Assembly: GCA_903832475.1 (NCBI GenBank)
Contig: CAILBQ010000543.1
Coordinates: 1 to 24,169 of the forward strand
DNA from: an uncultured Acidobacteriota bacterium
Lineage (GTDB): Bacteria > Acidobacteriota > Terriglobia > Terriglobales > Acidobacteriaceae
Direction of reading: 5' to 3'
DNA length: 24,169 bases
In this document: positions 1-8,399 of the stretch, piece by piece
Position numbering within the stretch: position 1 is the first letter of the stretch
Layout of the letters: the number at the start of each line of letters is the position of its first letter
Translations under genes and position numbers: made by a program
The notes under the pieces: generated by a model
What the model was told of the DNA's origin: nothing
Database searches by the model: none
The model's input: the letters and a program-made list of their open reading frames with translations, nothing else

Positions 1-723
1 GCTCCGGTTTCAGGCGGATCGCAATCTTCTGCTTCCGTGCTTCCCGCGATTCAAGACGCCACCACGCAATTAAAGCTGAAGCTTGCCGACCTTGCCATTG
101 CCGATTCTCAATCGCCGCTGCACGGATTGAAAACGCTGGACATCGATGTGAAAGATGGGCGGCTCATCAATAAAAGCAAGCCTTCGCAGTCCGACAGCCT
201 CGTGGACCTCATTGCGCGCAACGGCAACAAGCCCGTGGAGGCGATGGGATCCGCCGAGCCCTCAGAGGCAAAAGATGCGATGACCGCCAACTCGTGGGGA
301 GCGGTCTTCGCCGAGGTCGCTGTCGATCAGGATACCCACATGGTGAAGGTGCGACGCGTGGTCGGCACATACGACATCGGAACGCTCTTGAACGACAAGA
401 CCGGCCTCAACCAGTTGATGGGCGGCATTGTCTGGGGCATTTCGTTCGCGTTGTATGAAGAGGCGCACGTCGACCCTGTCTACGGAAGGGTCGCCAATGA
501 GTCTCTGGCCGAATACCACGTGCCGGTGAACGCCGATGTAGGAGAAATCGACGTAACAGTCCTGAATATCCCCGACACCAAGTTCAACCCCATCGGGTCG
601 CGAGGCATCGGAGAAATCGGCATAACCGGGGCCGCTGCGGCAATTGCCAACGCGATCTACAACGCCACCGGTAAGAGGGTTCGAGAATATCCCATCACGC
701 CTGACAAGATCATGAATGCATAA
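1..723 (+). CDS. Xanthine dehydrogenase / aldehyde oxidase family molybdopterin-binding subunit, C-terminal part (5' truncated by window edge)
   Basis: The reading frame is open from base 1, so the true start lies outside the window; 240 residues are visible. The segment GSRGIGEIG near the C-terminus matches the conserved GxGE loop of the molybdenum hydroxylase large subunit, whose glutamate is the catalytic base in xanthine dehydrogenase and aldehyde oxidase. The preceding VFAEVAVDQDTHMVKVRRVVG and LMGGIVWGISFALYEE stretches are also typical of this domain. Family members hydroxylate aldehydes or N-heterocycles at a molybdopterin-cytosine-dinucleotide centre and pass electrons to FAD and [2Fe-2S] partners, whose genes would be expected upstream. 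The C-terminus resembles PaoC/YagR-type subunits of bacterial aldehyde oxidases more than eukaryotic xanthine dehydrogenase, but the substrate cannot be told from this fragment. The gene ends in TAA just before a strong hairpin terminator. Confidence 0.9.
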   Translation, partial: APVSGGSQSSASVLPAIQDATTQLKLKLADLAIADSQSPLHGLKTLDIDVKDGRLINKSKPSQSDSLVDLIARNGNKPVEAMGSAEPSEAKDAMTANSWGAVFAEVAVDQDTHMVKVRRVVGTYDIGTLLNDKTGLNQLMGGIVWGISFALYEEAHVDPVYGRVANESLAEYHVPVNADVGEIDVTVLNIPDTKFNPIGSRGIGEIGITGAAAAIANAIYNATGKRVREYPITPDKIMNA

Positions 724-728
724 AGCAA

Positions 729-755
729 AAAGGGAGGCCGCGATGGCCTCCCTTT
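729..755. terminator. Bidirectional rho-independent terminator between convergent genes
   Basis: A perfect 11-bp inverted repeat (AAAGGGAGGCC, 729-739, and GGCCTCCCTTT, 745-755) encloses the 5-nt loop GCGAT. A-rich and T-rich flanks on the two sides let it act in both directions. It sits 5 nt after the molybdenum-subunit stop and 17 nt before the stop of the convergent NHL gene, so it probably serves both. Confidence 0.8.
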
Positions 756-772
756 CACTGTTTGTACAGCGA

Positions 773-3700
773 CTAGTTTCCGGTACCCGTAAGCGCGACC
801 GTTGGGTTGGCCCCGCCATTGGTAGTGATGGTGAGCGTTGCTGAGTAGGTCGCCGCTGCAGCCGGCTTGAACTGCACCGGAAGGTTGCAGGACTTGCCGG
901 GAGCCAAGCCGGTTGTGCAGGTGTTTCCGGTGCTGATCACGCTAAAGTCAGCAGAACCAGTTCCAGAGATGCCCGCGGAGACGGTAAGGTTTGCAATCTT
1001 GCCCGCATTCGTCACGGTTAGGTTGAGCACCTTAGTGGTGGCGTGGGTGATGGTGCCGAAGGCAAGCGAGGCAGGCGAGACAGCCGCATCCGCAGTGGCC
1101 GATCCAGTGAGCGGAATAGCGGGACTCGATCCTCCGTTGGTCGTTAGAGTCAACGTGCCGGTGTTGCTGCCCACGGCCGTTGGAGTGTATGCGACAGGCA
1201 GAACGCAGCTGGCTCCTGCGGCTACGGAAGTCGTGCAGGTCTTTCCGGTGGACGAGACAGAGAAACCTGTTCCCGTGACGGTCGGCGACAGCGTAAATGC
1301 GGCAGTGCCGACATTGGTGATGGTCAGGTTTACCGTGGCCGTCGTTCCGTAAGAGATAGAGCCAAACGCAATCGACGACGCTGAAGTTTTCACCTCGGTG
1401 CCGCTGCCAGTGGCCTGCGCCAACAGCGGGCTCGCAGGATCGCTGCTGGGAACCACCAGCGTGCTCTTCTTGGCGCCAACAGTCTGCGGCGAGAAGGTCA
1501 CGATGATCGTGCAGCTTGCTTTCGAAGCGAGCGACCCGCCGGCTATCGGACAGGTGCCGCCGGTGACTGCGAAGTCGGTAGCCTCGGTCACATACACCTT
1601 CTTCAGCGTTGTTGCCGCGCCACTATTGGTGAGGGTTACAGTGCTGGTTATAGCAGTCTTCAACGGATCAGCACCGAAGCTGAGGCTCCCGCTCAAGGCC
1701 AGGCCGGAGCCAGTTCCCGTAAGCGCGATGACGCTCGGATTGAGGGCAAACAGTGCGTTGGAGCTGATGGTGAGCGAGCCATTCACCTTGCCCGAAGCTG
1801 CAGGCTGGAAATACACATCGATTTCGCAAGTTTGTCCGGCAGTAAGGCTCTGGCCAACGCAGTCGTCTATTTCCGAGTAGCCGGCTGTCGTCACGATATT
1901 GCTGATCGTCGTCGGACCGACCGCACTTACCGTGACAGGCTGGAAGTCGCTGACTGTGCCTGCAGGCTGCGTCTCAAATACCAGGTTTGCGGAGGATAAT
2001 CCGTATCCGGCAAAAGGCGTAATTTGCCGCACACGGAAGTTGTTGTAGTCCGCGACGTACGTGTTGCCGTTGGCATCGCGGCTGATTCCTTGGGGCTGGT
2101 TGAACTGCGCCGCAAGGGCGGATCCGCCGTCCCCAGAAAATCCATTGGCGGCAATTGAGCCTCCGGGAGGTGTACCCGCAAAGGTAATCATCGTTCCCGT
2201 TGGCGTAACCCAGCGGACAATATAGTTGTTTGTGTCAGTGAAGAAAAGGTTGCCGTTAGCGTCCGCGGTCGTAGCGCCAGGTTGGTTGATCAAGTTACCG
2301 AGCGCCGTGCCATCCCCGGAATAACCACCGGAAGCGTAGCCTGCCACGGTCTCGATCAGGCCATTCAGAGCGACAATTTCACGAATACGATTGTTGCCCT
2401 GGTCTGCGAAGTAAATGTTGCCCGAGCCGTCTACCGAAATGCCCTGTGGATGGTAAAGCTTCGCCTTGGTCGCGGGGATATTGTCTCCGTTATAGCCGCA
2501 ACCGACAGTCGGTTCGCCCGCGATGGTGCTGACTATCAATGTGCTGGCCGCAATCTTGCGAATCGCGCAGTTATCGAAATCCGCAACGTAGTAGTTACCC
2601 GCTGCGTCAATTGCAATGCCGCTGGGGTAGCTGAATTGCGCGTTTGCGGCTACGCCGCCATCCCCGCTATAGCCGCATCCCTTGAGTGTTCCGGGCGAAC
2701 CACCAGCAAAGGTCGTGATGTCGCCGTTCGATGCCAGCACCTCGCGAATTGCGCAGTTGTATTGATCCGCGATGTAGACGTTCCCTTTTGCATCTTTTGC
2801 GACGCCGGTGGGATAGCTGAGTTCTGTCGCGGCGTTGTTGGCCAATCCATTGTCGCCGTCGTAGCCGCCAATTCCGTTGCCTGCCAGATCGCTCACTTCA
2901 TTTGTCGAGCTGTTCCACAGGTAGACAGCCTGGCCATAGAAGCCAGCCACATAGACATCGCTGGAATTGGGATCGGCATAGACACCATAGGGGTAATACA
3001 AACCTGGCGTGCCACCGGATCCGGTGAGGCCGATGGGATTGGAATAGCTGGGTTGCGAGCCTCCGTTTGGTCCCCATCCTGCAATGGTAGAGATGTTCCC
3101 CGAACTCTTCGTCACCTTGCGCACGCGGTTGGTTCCGTAGTCTCCAAGGTAGTAGTTCCCGCTTGCATCGAAGGCAAGTCCCACTGGATCCATGCACGCA
3201 TCGATAGCCGGTCCAAGATCGCCACAGAATCCTCCCGATCCCTTGCCGGCAATCGTGGAGATCGTGCCCGCCTTCGGAACACCCGCCGCGTAGGTTAACG
3301 TAAACTGCCGCACTCGTGCATTGCCATAGTCCGCAACCTGCACCGTCGTTGTCGCCCCGCTAACGGATACATGACTCTGCCAGGGATCGTTCAGCTGGCC
3401 GCTGGTCGCCGCCACGTTATCCGTGAACCCGCATCCCAGCGTGTAACTTCCAGCCACCTGGTAGATGTCGCCGCTTGACCCAACAACTTCGCGCATGTCG
3501 CAGCGAGTGTTTTCACTGATGAATACGTTGGCCGGTGACACAGACGTATCCAGTGTTACCGCCTGTGGATAGCAAAGATAAGCCGACTTGGCAGACGCAG
3601 CATCACCATATGGCGCGCTACCTTGGCAGTTTTGGCCGCTGGTTGTGCTACCGCCACTGCCGGCCACCAGCGAAAGAGTGCCCGTCGGACTGCCTCCCGC

Positions 3701-4300
3701 GATCTTGCGAACAACACCATTGTCATAGTCGGCGAAGTACACGTCGCTGGTGGTGCTGTTTACTGCAATGCCGGCTGGACCGTTCAGATACGCTGCATTG
3801 GCGGGACCACCGGTGCCCTGATAGCCGCAGCTTGGATAGGGCGTGCCCGTGCTGGGATGGTTGACGAATCCAGCAATCGTGGTGATGATGCCGGTGTTCT
3901 GGTTCACCTTGCGGACCAGGCAATTGTTATAGTCGCCAATATAGACATTGGGCAGCGGCGTCGCACTGTCAACGGCAACACCCCAGGGTGTGTAGAGTTC
4001 GGCATTCACCGCGGCAATTCCATCGCCGTTGTAGCCACCAACTCCGTTGCCGGCAACGACCGTGATGACGCCTGCCGAACTGATTTTGAAAATGCGGTTT
4101 TGCGCCGCCGCCGCGACATATACGTTTCCTGCCGCGTCGACCGCGGTGGTATACGGCTGGTTGAGATTGGCATTGAGGCCCGGGATGCCGTTCGGGCCGC
4201 CACCGACTACTGTAGTGACTACATTCTGCTGAGCTGTCGCGGATAGTACCGATCCGGATGCCGCCAGCAGACACAACGCAAATTTGCACAGAGATTTCAT
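773..4300 (-). CDS. Secreted NHL-repeat beta-propeller protein with C-terminal choice-of-anchor-D (ASPM/SPD-2/Hydin-like) domains
   Basis: An 1175-residue exported protein. A signal peptide is visible (MKSLCKFALCLLAASGSVLS, cleavage probably near ATA-QQ, residues 22-25). Residues of about 30-770 carry about twelve degenerate NHL repeats of the form G-[IV]-A-x-D-x-x-G-N-x-Y-[VI]-A-D-x-x-N-x-x-[IV]-R-[KE]-[IV], enough for two six-bladed propellers. From about 775 to the end there are four Ig-like domains of about 100 residues. Each has a two-cysteine loop (for example CTTSVAAGASC) and ends in a TGSG- or TGTG-like motif, as in choice-of-anchor-D domains. Such proteins are abundant in Acidobacteriota and are thought to act at the cell surface in binding or adhesion; the ligand is unknown. 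The ATG start is preceded by GAGGGGGA. The gene lies 43 bp downstream of the small exported protein at 4344-4793 and is probably cotranscribed with it. Confidence 0.85.
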   Translation of the reverse strand: MKSLCKFALCLLAASGSVLSATAQQNVVTTVVGGGPNGIPGLNANLNQPYTTAVDAAGNVYVAAAAQNRIFKISSAGVITVVAGNGVGGYNGDGIAAVNAELYTPWGVAVDSATPLPNVYIGDYNNCLVRKVNQNTGIITTIAGFVNHPSTGTPYPSCGYQGTGGPANAAYLNGPAGIAVNSTTSDVYFADYDNGVVRKIAGGSPTGTLSLVAGSGGSTTSGQNCQGSAPYGDAASAKSAYLCYPQAVTLDTSVSPANVFISENTRCDMREVVGSSGDIYQVAGSYTLGCGFTDNVAATSGQLNDPWQSHVSVSGATTTVQVADYGNARVRQFTLTYAAGVPKAGTISTIAGKGSGGFCGDLGPAIDACMDPVGLAFDASGNYYLGDYGTNRVRKVTKSSGNISTIAGWGPNGGSQPSYSNPIGLTGSGGTPGLYYPYGVYADPNSSDVYVAGFYGQAVYLWNSSTNEVSDLAGNGIGGYDGDNGLANNAATELSYPTGVAKDAKGNVYIADQYNCAIREVLASNGDITTFAGGSPGTLKGCGYSGDGGVAANAQFSYPSGIAIDAAGNYYVADFDNCAIRKIAASTLIVSTIAGEPTVGCGYNGDNIPATKAKLYHPQGISVDGSGNIYFADQGNNRIREIVALNGLIETVAGYASGGYSGDGTALGNLINQPGATTADANGNLFFTDTNNYIVRWVTPTGTMITFAGTPPGGSIAANGFSGDGGSALAAQFNQPQGISRDANGNTYVADYNNFRVRQITPFAGYGLSSANLVFETQPAGTVSDFQPVTVSAVGPTTISNIVTTAGYSEIDDCVGQSLTAGQTCEIDVYFQPAASGKVNGSLTISSNALFALNPSVIALTGTGSGLALSGSLSFGADPLKTAITSTVTLTNSGAATTLKKVYVTEATDFAVTGGTCPIAGGSLASKASCTIIVTFSPQTVGAKKSTLVVPSSDPASPLLAQATGSGTEVKTSASSIAFGSISYGTTATVNLTITNVGTAAFTLSPTVTGTGFSVSSTGKTCTTSVAAGASCVLPVAYTPTAVGSNTGTLTLTTNGGSSPAIPLTGSATADAAVSPASLAFGTITHATTKVLNLTVTNAGKIANLTVSAGISGTGSADFSVISTGNTCTTGLAPGKSCNLPVQFKPAAAATYSATLTITTNGGANPTVALTGTGN

Positions 4301-4343
4301 GGTTCCCCCTCAATGTTCACGAGTGTGTTTGGTCGACTTCCGA

Positions 4344-4793
4344 CTAGTTGGCCGATTCGCCGGGAGTGACAACCCGGCGCGCTTGGATCAACACAGGCAC
4401 AGCGCCTGCATCGCTGGACTGAAGAAACTGAAAACGGGGCTCATGCCCATGCTGCCAGTTCGCGTACTCTTTGGCGGAAACAGAAAATGTCTGGCTGATC
4501 GCGGCCTGACCCAAGTGCGGAAGCAGCTTGAGCGTGCCAAACGATCCCAGCAACCCGCTTTCCGGCTGCGAATCAAGCAATGCGACAATCGAACCCTTGA
4601 TGTCCTGCGCCGAAGGGTTAGTGATTGTCATAGTGATGGTCAGATGAACCTGCTCTCCGTCGGCCACAACATTCTTCACGACATACGATCCGGCGAGACG
4701 CTGCGGTTTCTCTGCAGCCGCGGACCGAAGCAGACCTGCGACCACTACCGCGACACTAAGTAAAGTGAGAATCCCTTTGATCTTGGGGTGCAT
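4344..4793 (-). CDS. Small exported protein of unknown function
   Basis: A 149-residue protein that I do not recognise. The start chosen is ATG at 4793 (MHPKIKGILTLL) because GAGGAGG lies at ideal distance upstream; the frame continues 45 nt further but without a ribosome site. A signal peptide or anchor is clear: the basic segment HPKIKG, the hydrophobic core ILTLLSVAVVVAGLL, then RSAAAEKP with a likely cleavage after AAA. The mature part is about 120 residues, rich in alternating beta-strand-like segments (VHLTITMTITNPSAQDIKG), suggesting a small beta-sandwich similar to secreted Ig-like domains. It has no cysteines and no obvious catalytic motif. It is the first gene of a likely operon with the secreted NHL-repeat protein, so a role in the envelope beside that protein is plausible but inferred. 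Confidence 0.7.
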   Translation of the reverse strand: MHPKIKGILTLLSVAVVVAGLLRSAAAEKPQRLAGSYVVKNVVADGEQVHLTITMTITNPSAQDIKGSIVALLDSQPESGLLGSFGTLKLLPHLGQAAISQTFSVSAKEYANWQHGHEPRFQFLQSSDAGAVPVLIQARRVVTPGESAN

Positions 4794-5280
4794 GCAATAC
4801 CTCCTCGATGGTTGCGGGTTAAATGGGCGATCAGCCACGAATGGCGAATCAATTCAGGGCCAGGAACCCTGCGGTCGGCGGCAGCATCGGCCTTCCGTTA
4901 CAGATTTGGGATTTTCCGCAGTCGCACGCGTGCGCTGTCCAGGAGGCGTGCAGCCGTCGATGGCTCTCTTAACCGGGGGGATCGGCGATCAGGAGCAACG
5001 GGTTCAATAGGGCTGCGCAAAGGAGACTGAAATCGCCTCAAGACCGTTGCGCAGATTATCGGAAACGTCGATTTGGAGGCGCAGGCCGTGAAAGTCGCCC
5101 GTTTGCGCCGGCCAAGCGCGTCTCCGCGAGGAACGGTGCCAGATTGCAAAACAGGAAAGAGAGGCCCGATCTCGCAGTCTCGTCATCACTGATCCCCGCG
5201 ATTCCTTCGGATTCACCTTTCGTGAAGGTGAGAGTGTGACGTGCGCAGCGGTCTCCGACTACACGCATCTGTACCAGGAA
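4794..5280. other. Protein-gene-free stretch between the NHL unit and tRNA-Ser
   Basis: About 490 bases with no convincing gene. Short open frames exist on both strands but lack ribosome sites and have no recognisable content. The stretch should contain the promoter of the exported-protein/NHL unit close to 4800-4900 (minus strand), but I cannot identify a convincing -35/-10 pair. Confidence 0.5.
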
Positions 5281-5307
5281 AAACGAAAGCCCCTTTGCAA
5301 GGGGCTT
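5281..5307 (-). terminator. Rho-independent terminator of tRNA-Ser
   Basis: A perfect 9-bp inverted repeat (AAGCCCCTT, 5287-5295, and AAGGGGCTT, 5299-5307) with a 3-nt loop. On the minus strand it is followed by TCGTTTTTCC, the expected uridine tract. It lies about 34 nt downstream of the tRNA 3' end. Confidence 0.8.
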
Positions 5308-5340
5308 AGAGGTCTTTCGAAGTTTTTGTGCGAGTGTCGC

Positions 5341-5433
5341 TGGCGGAGAGAGGGGGATTCGAACCCCCGATAGAGCTTTTGACCCTATAACGGTTTAGCA
5401 AACCGCCGCCTTCAGCCACTCGGCCATCTCTCC
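5341..5433 (-). tRNA. tRNA-Ser, anticodon GCT
   Basis: On the minus strand a 93-nt class II tRNA can be folded by eye. The acceptor stem GGAGAGA pairs with TCTCTCC, followed by discriminator G and an encoded CCA (5341-5343). The anticodon arm GCGGT-TTGCTAA-ACCGT gives anticodon GCT, and the T arm contains GGTTCGAATCC within a GGGGG/CCCCC stem. The long variable arm between anticodon and T arms is typical of serine tRNAs. It should read AGC and AGU codons. It has its own promoter and terminator and no neighbouring tRNA genes. Confidence 0.96.
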
Positions 5434-5443
5434 GGCTTCTCGG

Positions 5444-5449
5444 ATTATA
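5444..5449 (-). promoter_or_regulatory. -10 element of the tRNA-Ser promoter
   Basis: A perfect TATAAT on the minus strand ends 10 nt before the first base of the tRNA, which would place transcription start about 4 nt before the mature 5' end. No good -35 hexamer is visible at 16-18 bp; the nearest candidate is poor. Confidence 0.55.
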
Positions 5450-5559
5450 CGCGAACCATCGCCGCTACCCGCCAGAACCTTCCATGTACTTCCGCCCCGC
5501 CCGCTCGACCTGCGGAACACAATTTCTTCACTTCACGTATTTTCAGCAATGTTTGTGGG

Positions 5560-5588
5560 TCGGACTCGCCCTCGCCGACATGTATACT
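5560..5588 (+). promoter_or_regulatory. Possible sigma-70-type promoter for the AIM24-family gene
   Basis: TATACT at 5583-5588 matches the -10 consensus in five of six positions. A weak -35-like TCGGAC (three of six) lies 17 bp upstream. Transcription would start near 5595, giving a leader of about 55 nt before the ATG at 5651. Support is weak because of the -35. Confidence 0.35.
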
Positions 5589-5650
5589 TCGACTCGTCAA
5601 TCCCTGTGGCCTGAATCCGCGAGTTTCGTGCCGCGCCAGGAGCCTTCGTC

Positions 5651-6406
5651 ATGCAAAGCCGCATTGTGGGCACCACCATGCCCGTTCTCGAATTCCTCTT
5701 GCAGCCCAACGAAACCGTCATCTCCGAAGCCGGCGAGCTTTCCTGGATGTCGCAATCCATCCAGATGACCACCCACACCCAGATGATGGGTGGCGGCGGC
5801 TTCTTTGGTGCACTCAAGCGCGTCGCCGGCGGCGGCAGCCTCTTCATGACCGAATACCGCGCCTGGGGCTCGCCCGGCGAAGTGGCCTTCGCCACCCGCG
5901 TCCCCGGCCACATCCTGCCCGTCGAGGTACAGCCCGGGCATGACTATATGATCCATCGCCATGGTTTCCTCTGCGCCACGGAGCAGATCCAGCTCGGCGT
6001 AGGCTTCCAGCAATCGCTCGGCGCTGGCATCTTCGGCGGCGACGGCTTCCTCCTCCAGAAAGTCAGCGGAATCGGCACTGCCTGGCTGGAGCTTTCCGGC
6101 GAAGTCGTCGTCAAAGATCTCGCGCCCGGCGAGACTCTCCGCGTCCATCCCGGTCACGTGGGGGCGTTCCAGTCCAGCGTCAGCTTTCAGATCACCGTGG
6201 TGCGCGGCCTCAAAAACATGATATTCGGCGGAGACGGCATCTTCCTCGCTGCGCTCACCGGCCCCGGCCGCGTCTGGCTGCAGACCCTGCCCATCAGCCG
6301 GCTCGCTCACCAGCTGCAGCAATACATGCCTTCCGCGCGTCAGGAATCGGTCCAGGGAGGCGTAGCCGGTGGCATCATTGGGTCGATTTTGGATGGCATG
6401 AAGTAA
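5651..6406 (+). CDS. AIM24 family protein (TIGR00266-like)
   Basis: A 251-residue soluble protein that looks full length for the bacterial AIM24 family. Visible features are an early LxPNETVISEAGELSWMS segment, a glycine-rich GGGGFFGALKR loop near residues 47-57, repeated beta-hairpin units (LELSGEVVVKDLAPGETLRVHPGHVGAF), the pattern FGGDGIFLAALTGPGRVWLQTLP, and a glycine-rich C-terminal helix (GGVAGGIIGSILDG). The family forms a double-psi or TRAP-like beta-fold. Its mitochondrial namesake is an inner-membrane organiser, but the bacterial role is not established. The gene is 74 bp upstream of the first heptahaem cytochrome gene on the same strand, so cotranscription is possible; I see no terminator strong enough to exclude it. 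Confidence 0.88.
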   Translation: MQSRIVGTTMPVLEFLLQPNETVISEAGELSWMSQSIQMTTHTQMMGGGGFFGALKRVAGGGSLFMTEYRAWGSPGEVAFATRVPGHILPVEVQPGHDYMIHRHGFLCATEQIQLGVGFQQSLGAGIFGGDGFLLQKVSGIGTAWLELSGEVVVKDLAPGETLRVHPGHVGAFQSSVSFQITVVRGLKNMIFGGDGIFLAALTGPGRVWLQTLPISRLAHQLQQYMPSARQESVQGGVAGGIIGSILDGMK

Positions 6407-6480
6407 GCCAAACCGCGTTTCTCCAGCAGCGGAGTCGCCGCTGGACAGCGCTCCCTCGCACCTGCGATTGTGTTCATACG

Positions 6481-8283
6481 ATGCCCCGCCGCGCTTTCCC
6501 CTGCCTGCTCGCCACACTCGCCGTGCTGCTGATTTCCTCGGCCACGGCGACCGTCGGGCAGGCAGAAAAGCCAAAAGCAAAGCGTAAGACGCAGCCACCT
6601 CAGTCGGCCAGCAGCACCTACGTGGGCAGCGCCGCCTGCACCCGCTGCCATCTCTCCATCGCCAATCAGTTCGCCAAAACCAGCATGGGCCGCTCGCTCA
6701 CCGCCATCACCCCCGACTTCCTCAAGACTCTCCCTGTATCGGCCACCTACTACGACGCCAAGTCCGGCCATCACTTTGAAGTTCACGCGGAAGACGGCAA
6801 GCTCTACCAGACTGAATTTCAAACCGACGCAGCCGGCAAAGACATATTCCGCAACACCCACCAGCTCGAATGGATCGTCGGTACCGGCGAGAATGGATTC
6901 GGCGCGCTCTTGCGTCGCGATAGCTATCTCTTCCAGGCTCCGCTTTCCTACTACTCCCGCGCCGCTCACTGGGATCTCTCCCCCGGCTACCAGAATGGCG
7001 ATTACGGATTCAACCGCCTCATCGTCCCCGGCTGCATCTACTGCCACAGCGGCCGCCCGCAGCCCATCGCGGGCTATTCCGGCAAGTACGACGCAACACC
7101 CTTCCAACAAACCTCCGTTGGCTGCGAGAACTGCCATGGTCCCGGTTCAGCTCACGTCGAAGCCATGCAGGCCGGCGAAGAAACCAAGGGCGCCGACCCC
7201 ACCATCGTCAACCCGCAGCGCCTGGCCGGCCAGCTCTCCGACGACATTTGCATCTCCTGCCATCAGACCGGCGACGCACGCGTCCTCAAACCCGGCAAGA
7301 CCTACCAGGATTTCCGTCCCGGCCACCCGCTGGACGAAACCGTCAGCGTCTTTGAAATACCGCCGACCCGCGAAAACCCGCCCCAGGACGATCATGTCGA
7401 GCACTACTACTCCATGAGCCTGAGCAAGTGTTTCCGCGCCTCCCAAACCGGCTCCAGCCCCATGCGCTGCATCACCTGCCATGACCCGCACGTGGAACCG
7501 ACCGGCGCTGACATCCCCGCGTTCTACAACGCCAAATGCCTCACCTGCCACACCACGCAAAGCTGCACTGAGAAGCAGGAAACGCGCCACGCCACGCTCA
7601 CGACCACCAAAGTCGCCGACAACTGCATCAGCTGCCACATGCCCAAGCGCGACGTAAAGGTCATCTCACACTCCAGCATTACCAACCACCGCATCCTGGC
7701 GCGTCCTGACGAGCCCTTCCCCGACGAAGCCTTCGCCCAGACGACAGCAGCCATGCCCGACCTGATTCACCTCAATCCCGCCGGCCCCCGCGCCGACAAG
7801 TCAAAAGTACCCGCACCTCCGGCCCTCATCCGCCTGCAGGCCTACGCCGAATTGCTTTCCAAAAAACCGGAGTACACCGCGTCGTGGCGCAAGACGCTCT
7901 CCGAAATTGAATCGAGCGGCCCATCCGATGCGGAATCGCCCATCGCCCAGGCCGCCCTTGGCCATCGCGATCTTCAGGACCGCAGGCTCACCGAGGCCGC
8001 CGCTCACCTCAATCATGCCCTTCAGCTTGACCCTTTACAACCTCAGGTCTACATCGATCTCTCGGAGACCGCCGACCTCTCCGGCCAGCCCGAAGACGCC
8101 ATCACCTATGCCCGCAAGGCCGTCGAACTCGATCCCTTCACTGCCCCGCTGCAAAAGACGCTCGTCTTCCGCCTCATCAGCGGCAAGCATTATGAAGAGG
8201 CCGAGGCCGCCATGGTCAAATACCTGCAGAATTTTCCAGAAGACGATTTCATGCGCAAGATGCTGGCCATCGCTCGCGAATAG
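6481..8283 (+). CDS. Exported heptahaem c-type cytochrome with C-terminal TPR domain (copy 1)
   Basis: A 600-residue protein with a signal peptide (MPRRAFPCLLATLAVLLISS, cleavage near residue 28). Seven CxxCH haem-attachment motifs start at residues of about 53 (CTRCH), 185 (CIYCH), 215 (CENCH), 257 (CISCH), 330 (CITCH), 353 (CLTCH) and 382 (CISCH). Many additional histidines (HHFEVH, DHVEHYY, SITNHR) could be distal haem ligands. Residues of about 440-600 form tetratricopeptide repeats (QAALGHRDLQDRRLTEAAAHLNHALQLDPLQP and following). The motif order resembles cytochrome c554/doubled-CxxCH families. Such proteins carry electrons in the periplasm or at the outer surface, and the TPR part suggests docking to partner proteins; the partner is unknown. 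No clear Shine-Dalgarno precedes the ATG, but the signal peptide fixes the start. A close paralogue follows 116 bp downstream. Confidence 0.9.
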   Translation: MPRRAFPCLLATLAVLLISSATATVGQAEKPKAKRKTQPPQSASSTYVGSAACTRCHLSIANQFAKTSMGRSLTAITPDFLKTLPVSATYYDAKSGHHFEVHAEDGKLYQTEFQTDAAGKDIFRNTHQLEWIVGTGENGFGALLRRDSYLFQAPLSYYSRAAHWDLSPGYQNGDYGFNRLIVPGCIYCHSGRPQPIAGYSGKYDATPFQQTSVGCENCHGPGSAHVEAMQAGEETKGADPTIVNPQRLAGQLSDDICISCHQTGDARVLKPGKTYQDFRPGHPLDETVSVFEIPPTRENPPQDDHVEHYYSMSLSKCFRASQTGSSPMRCITCHDPHVEPTGADIPAFYNAKCLTCHTTQSCTEKQETRHATLTTTKVADNCISCHMPKRDVKVISHSSITNHRILARPDEPFPDEAFAQTTAAMPDLIHLNPAGPRADKSKVPAPPALIRLQAYAELLSKKPEYTASWRKTLSEIESSGPSDAESPIAQAALGHRDLQDRRLTEAAAHLNHALQLDPLQPQVYIDLSETADLSGQPEDAITYARKAVELDPFTAPLQKTLVFRLISGKHYEEAEAAMVKYLQNFPEDDFMRKMLAIARE

Positions 8284-8399
8284 GCCACTTGAAATTGCTC
8301 TCCGCAAAGTCTCGCCGCCACTTTTTCGGTGTGACAATTCTTTACAGAACTAGCGACATACGACGTCAACTTCGGGTGTCGTAGCTCCGTCTCCTTTTC

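Noticed and set aside
5004..5268. Two overlapping minus-strand frames that could be joined by a frameshift into one small protein
   Set aside because: The upstream part starts beside the tRNA terminator without a ribosome site, the two parts show no recognisable motif, and no joined product resembles a family I know.
6427..6443. Hairpin CAGCGG-AGTCG-CCGCTG between the AIM24 and first cytochrome genes
   Set aside because: Only a 6-bp stem with no T tract; too weak to call a terminator.
8359..8383. Inverted repeat TACGAC...GTCGTA between the two cytochrome genes
   Set aside because: Six-base arms with a 13-nt gap are expected by chance; no promoter or regulator context supports it.
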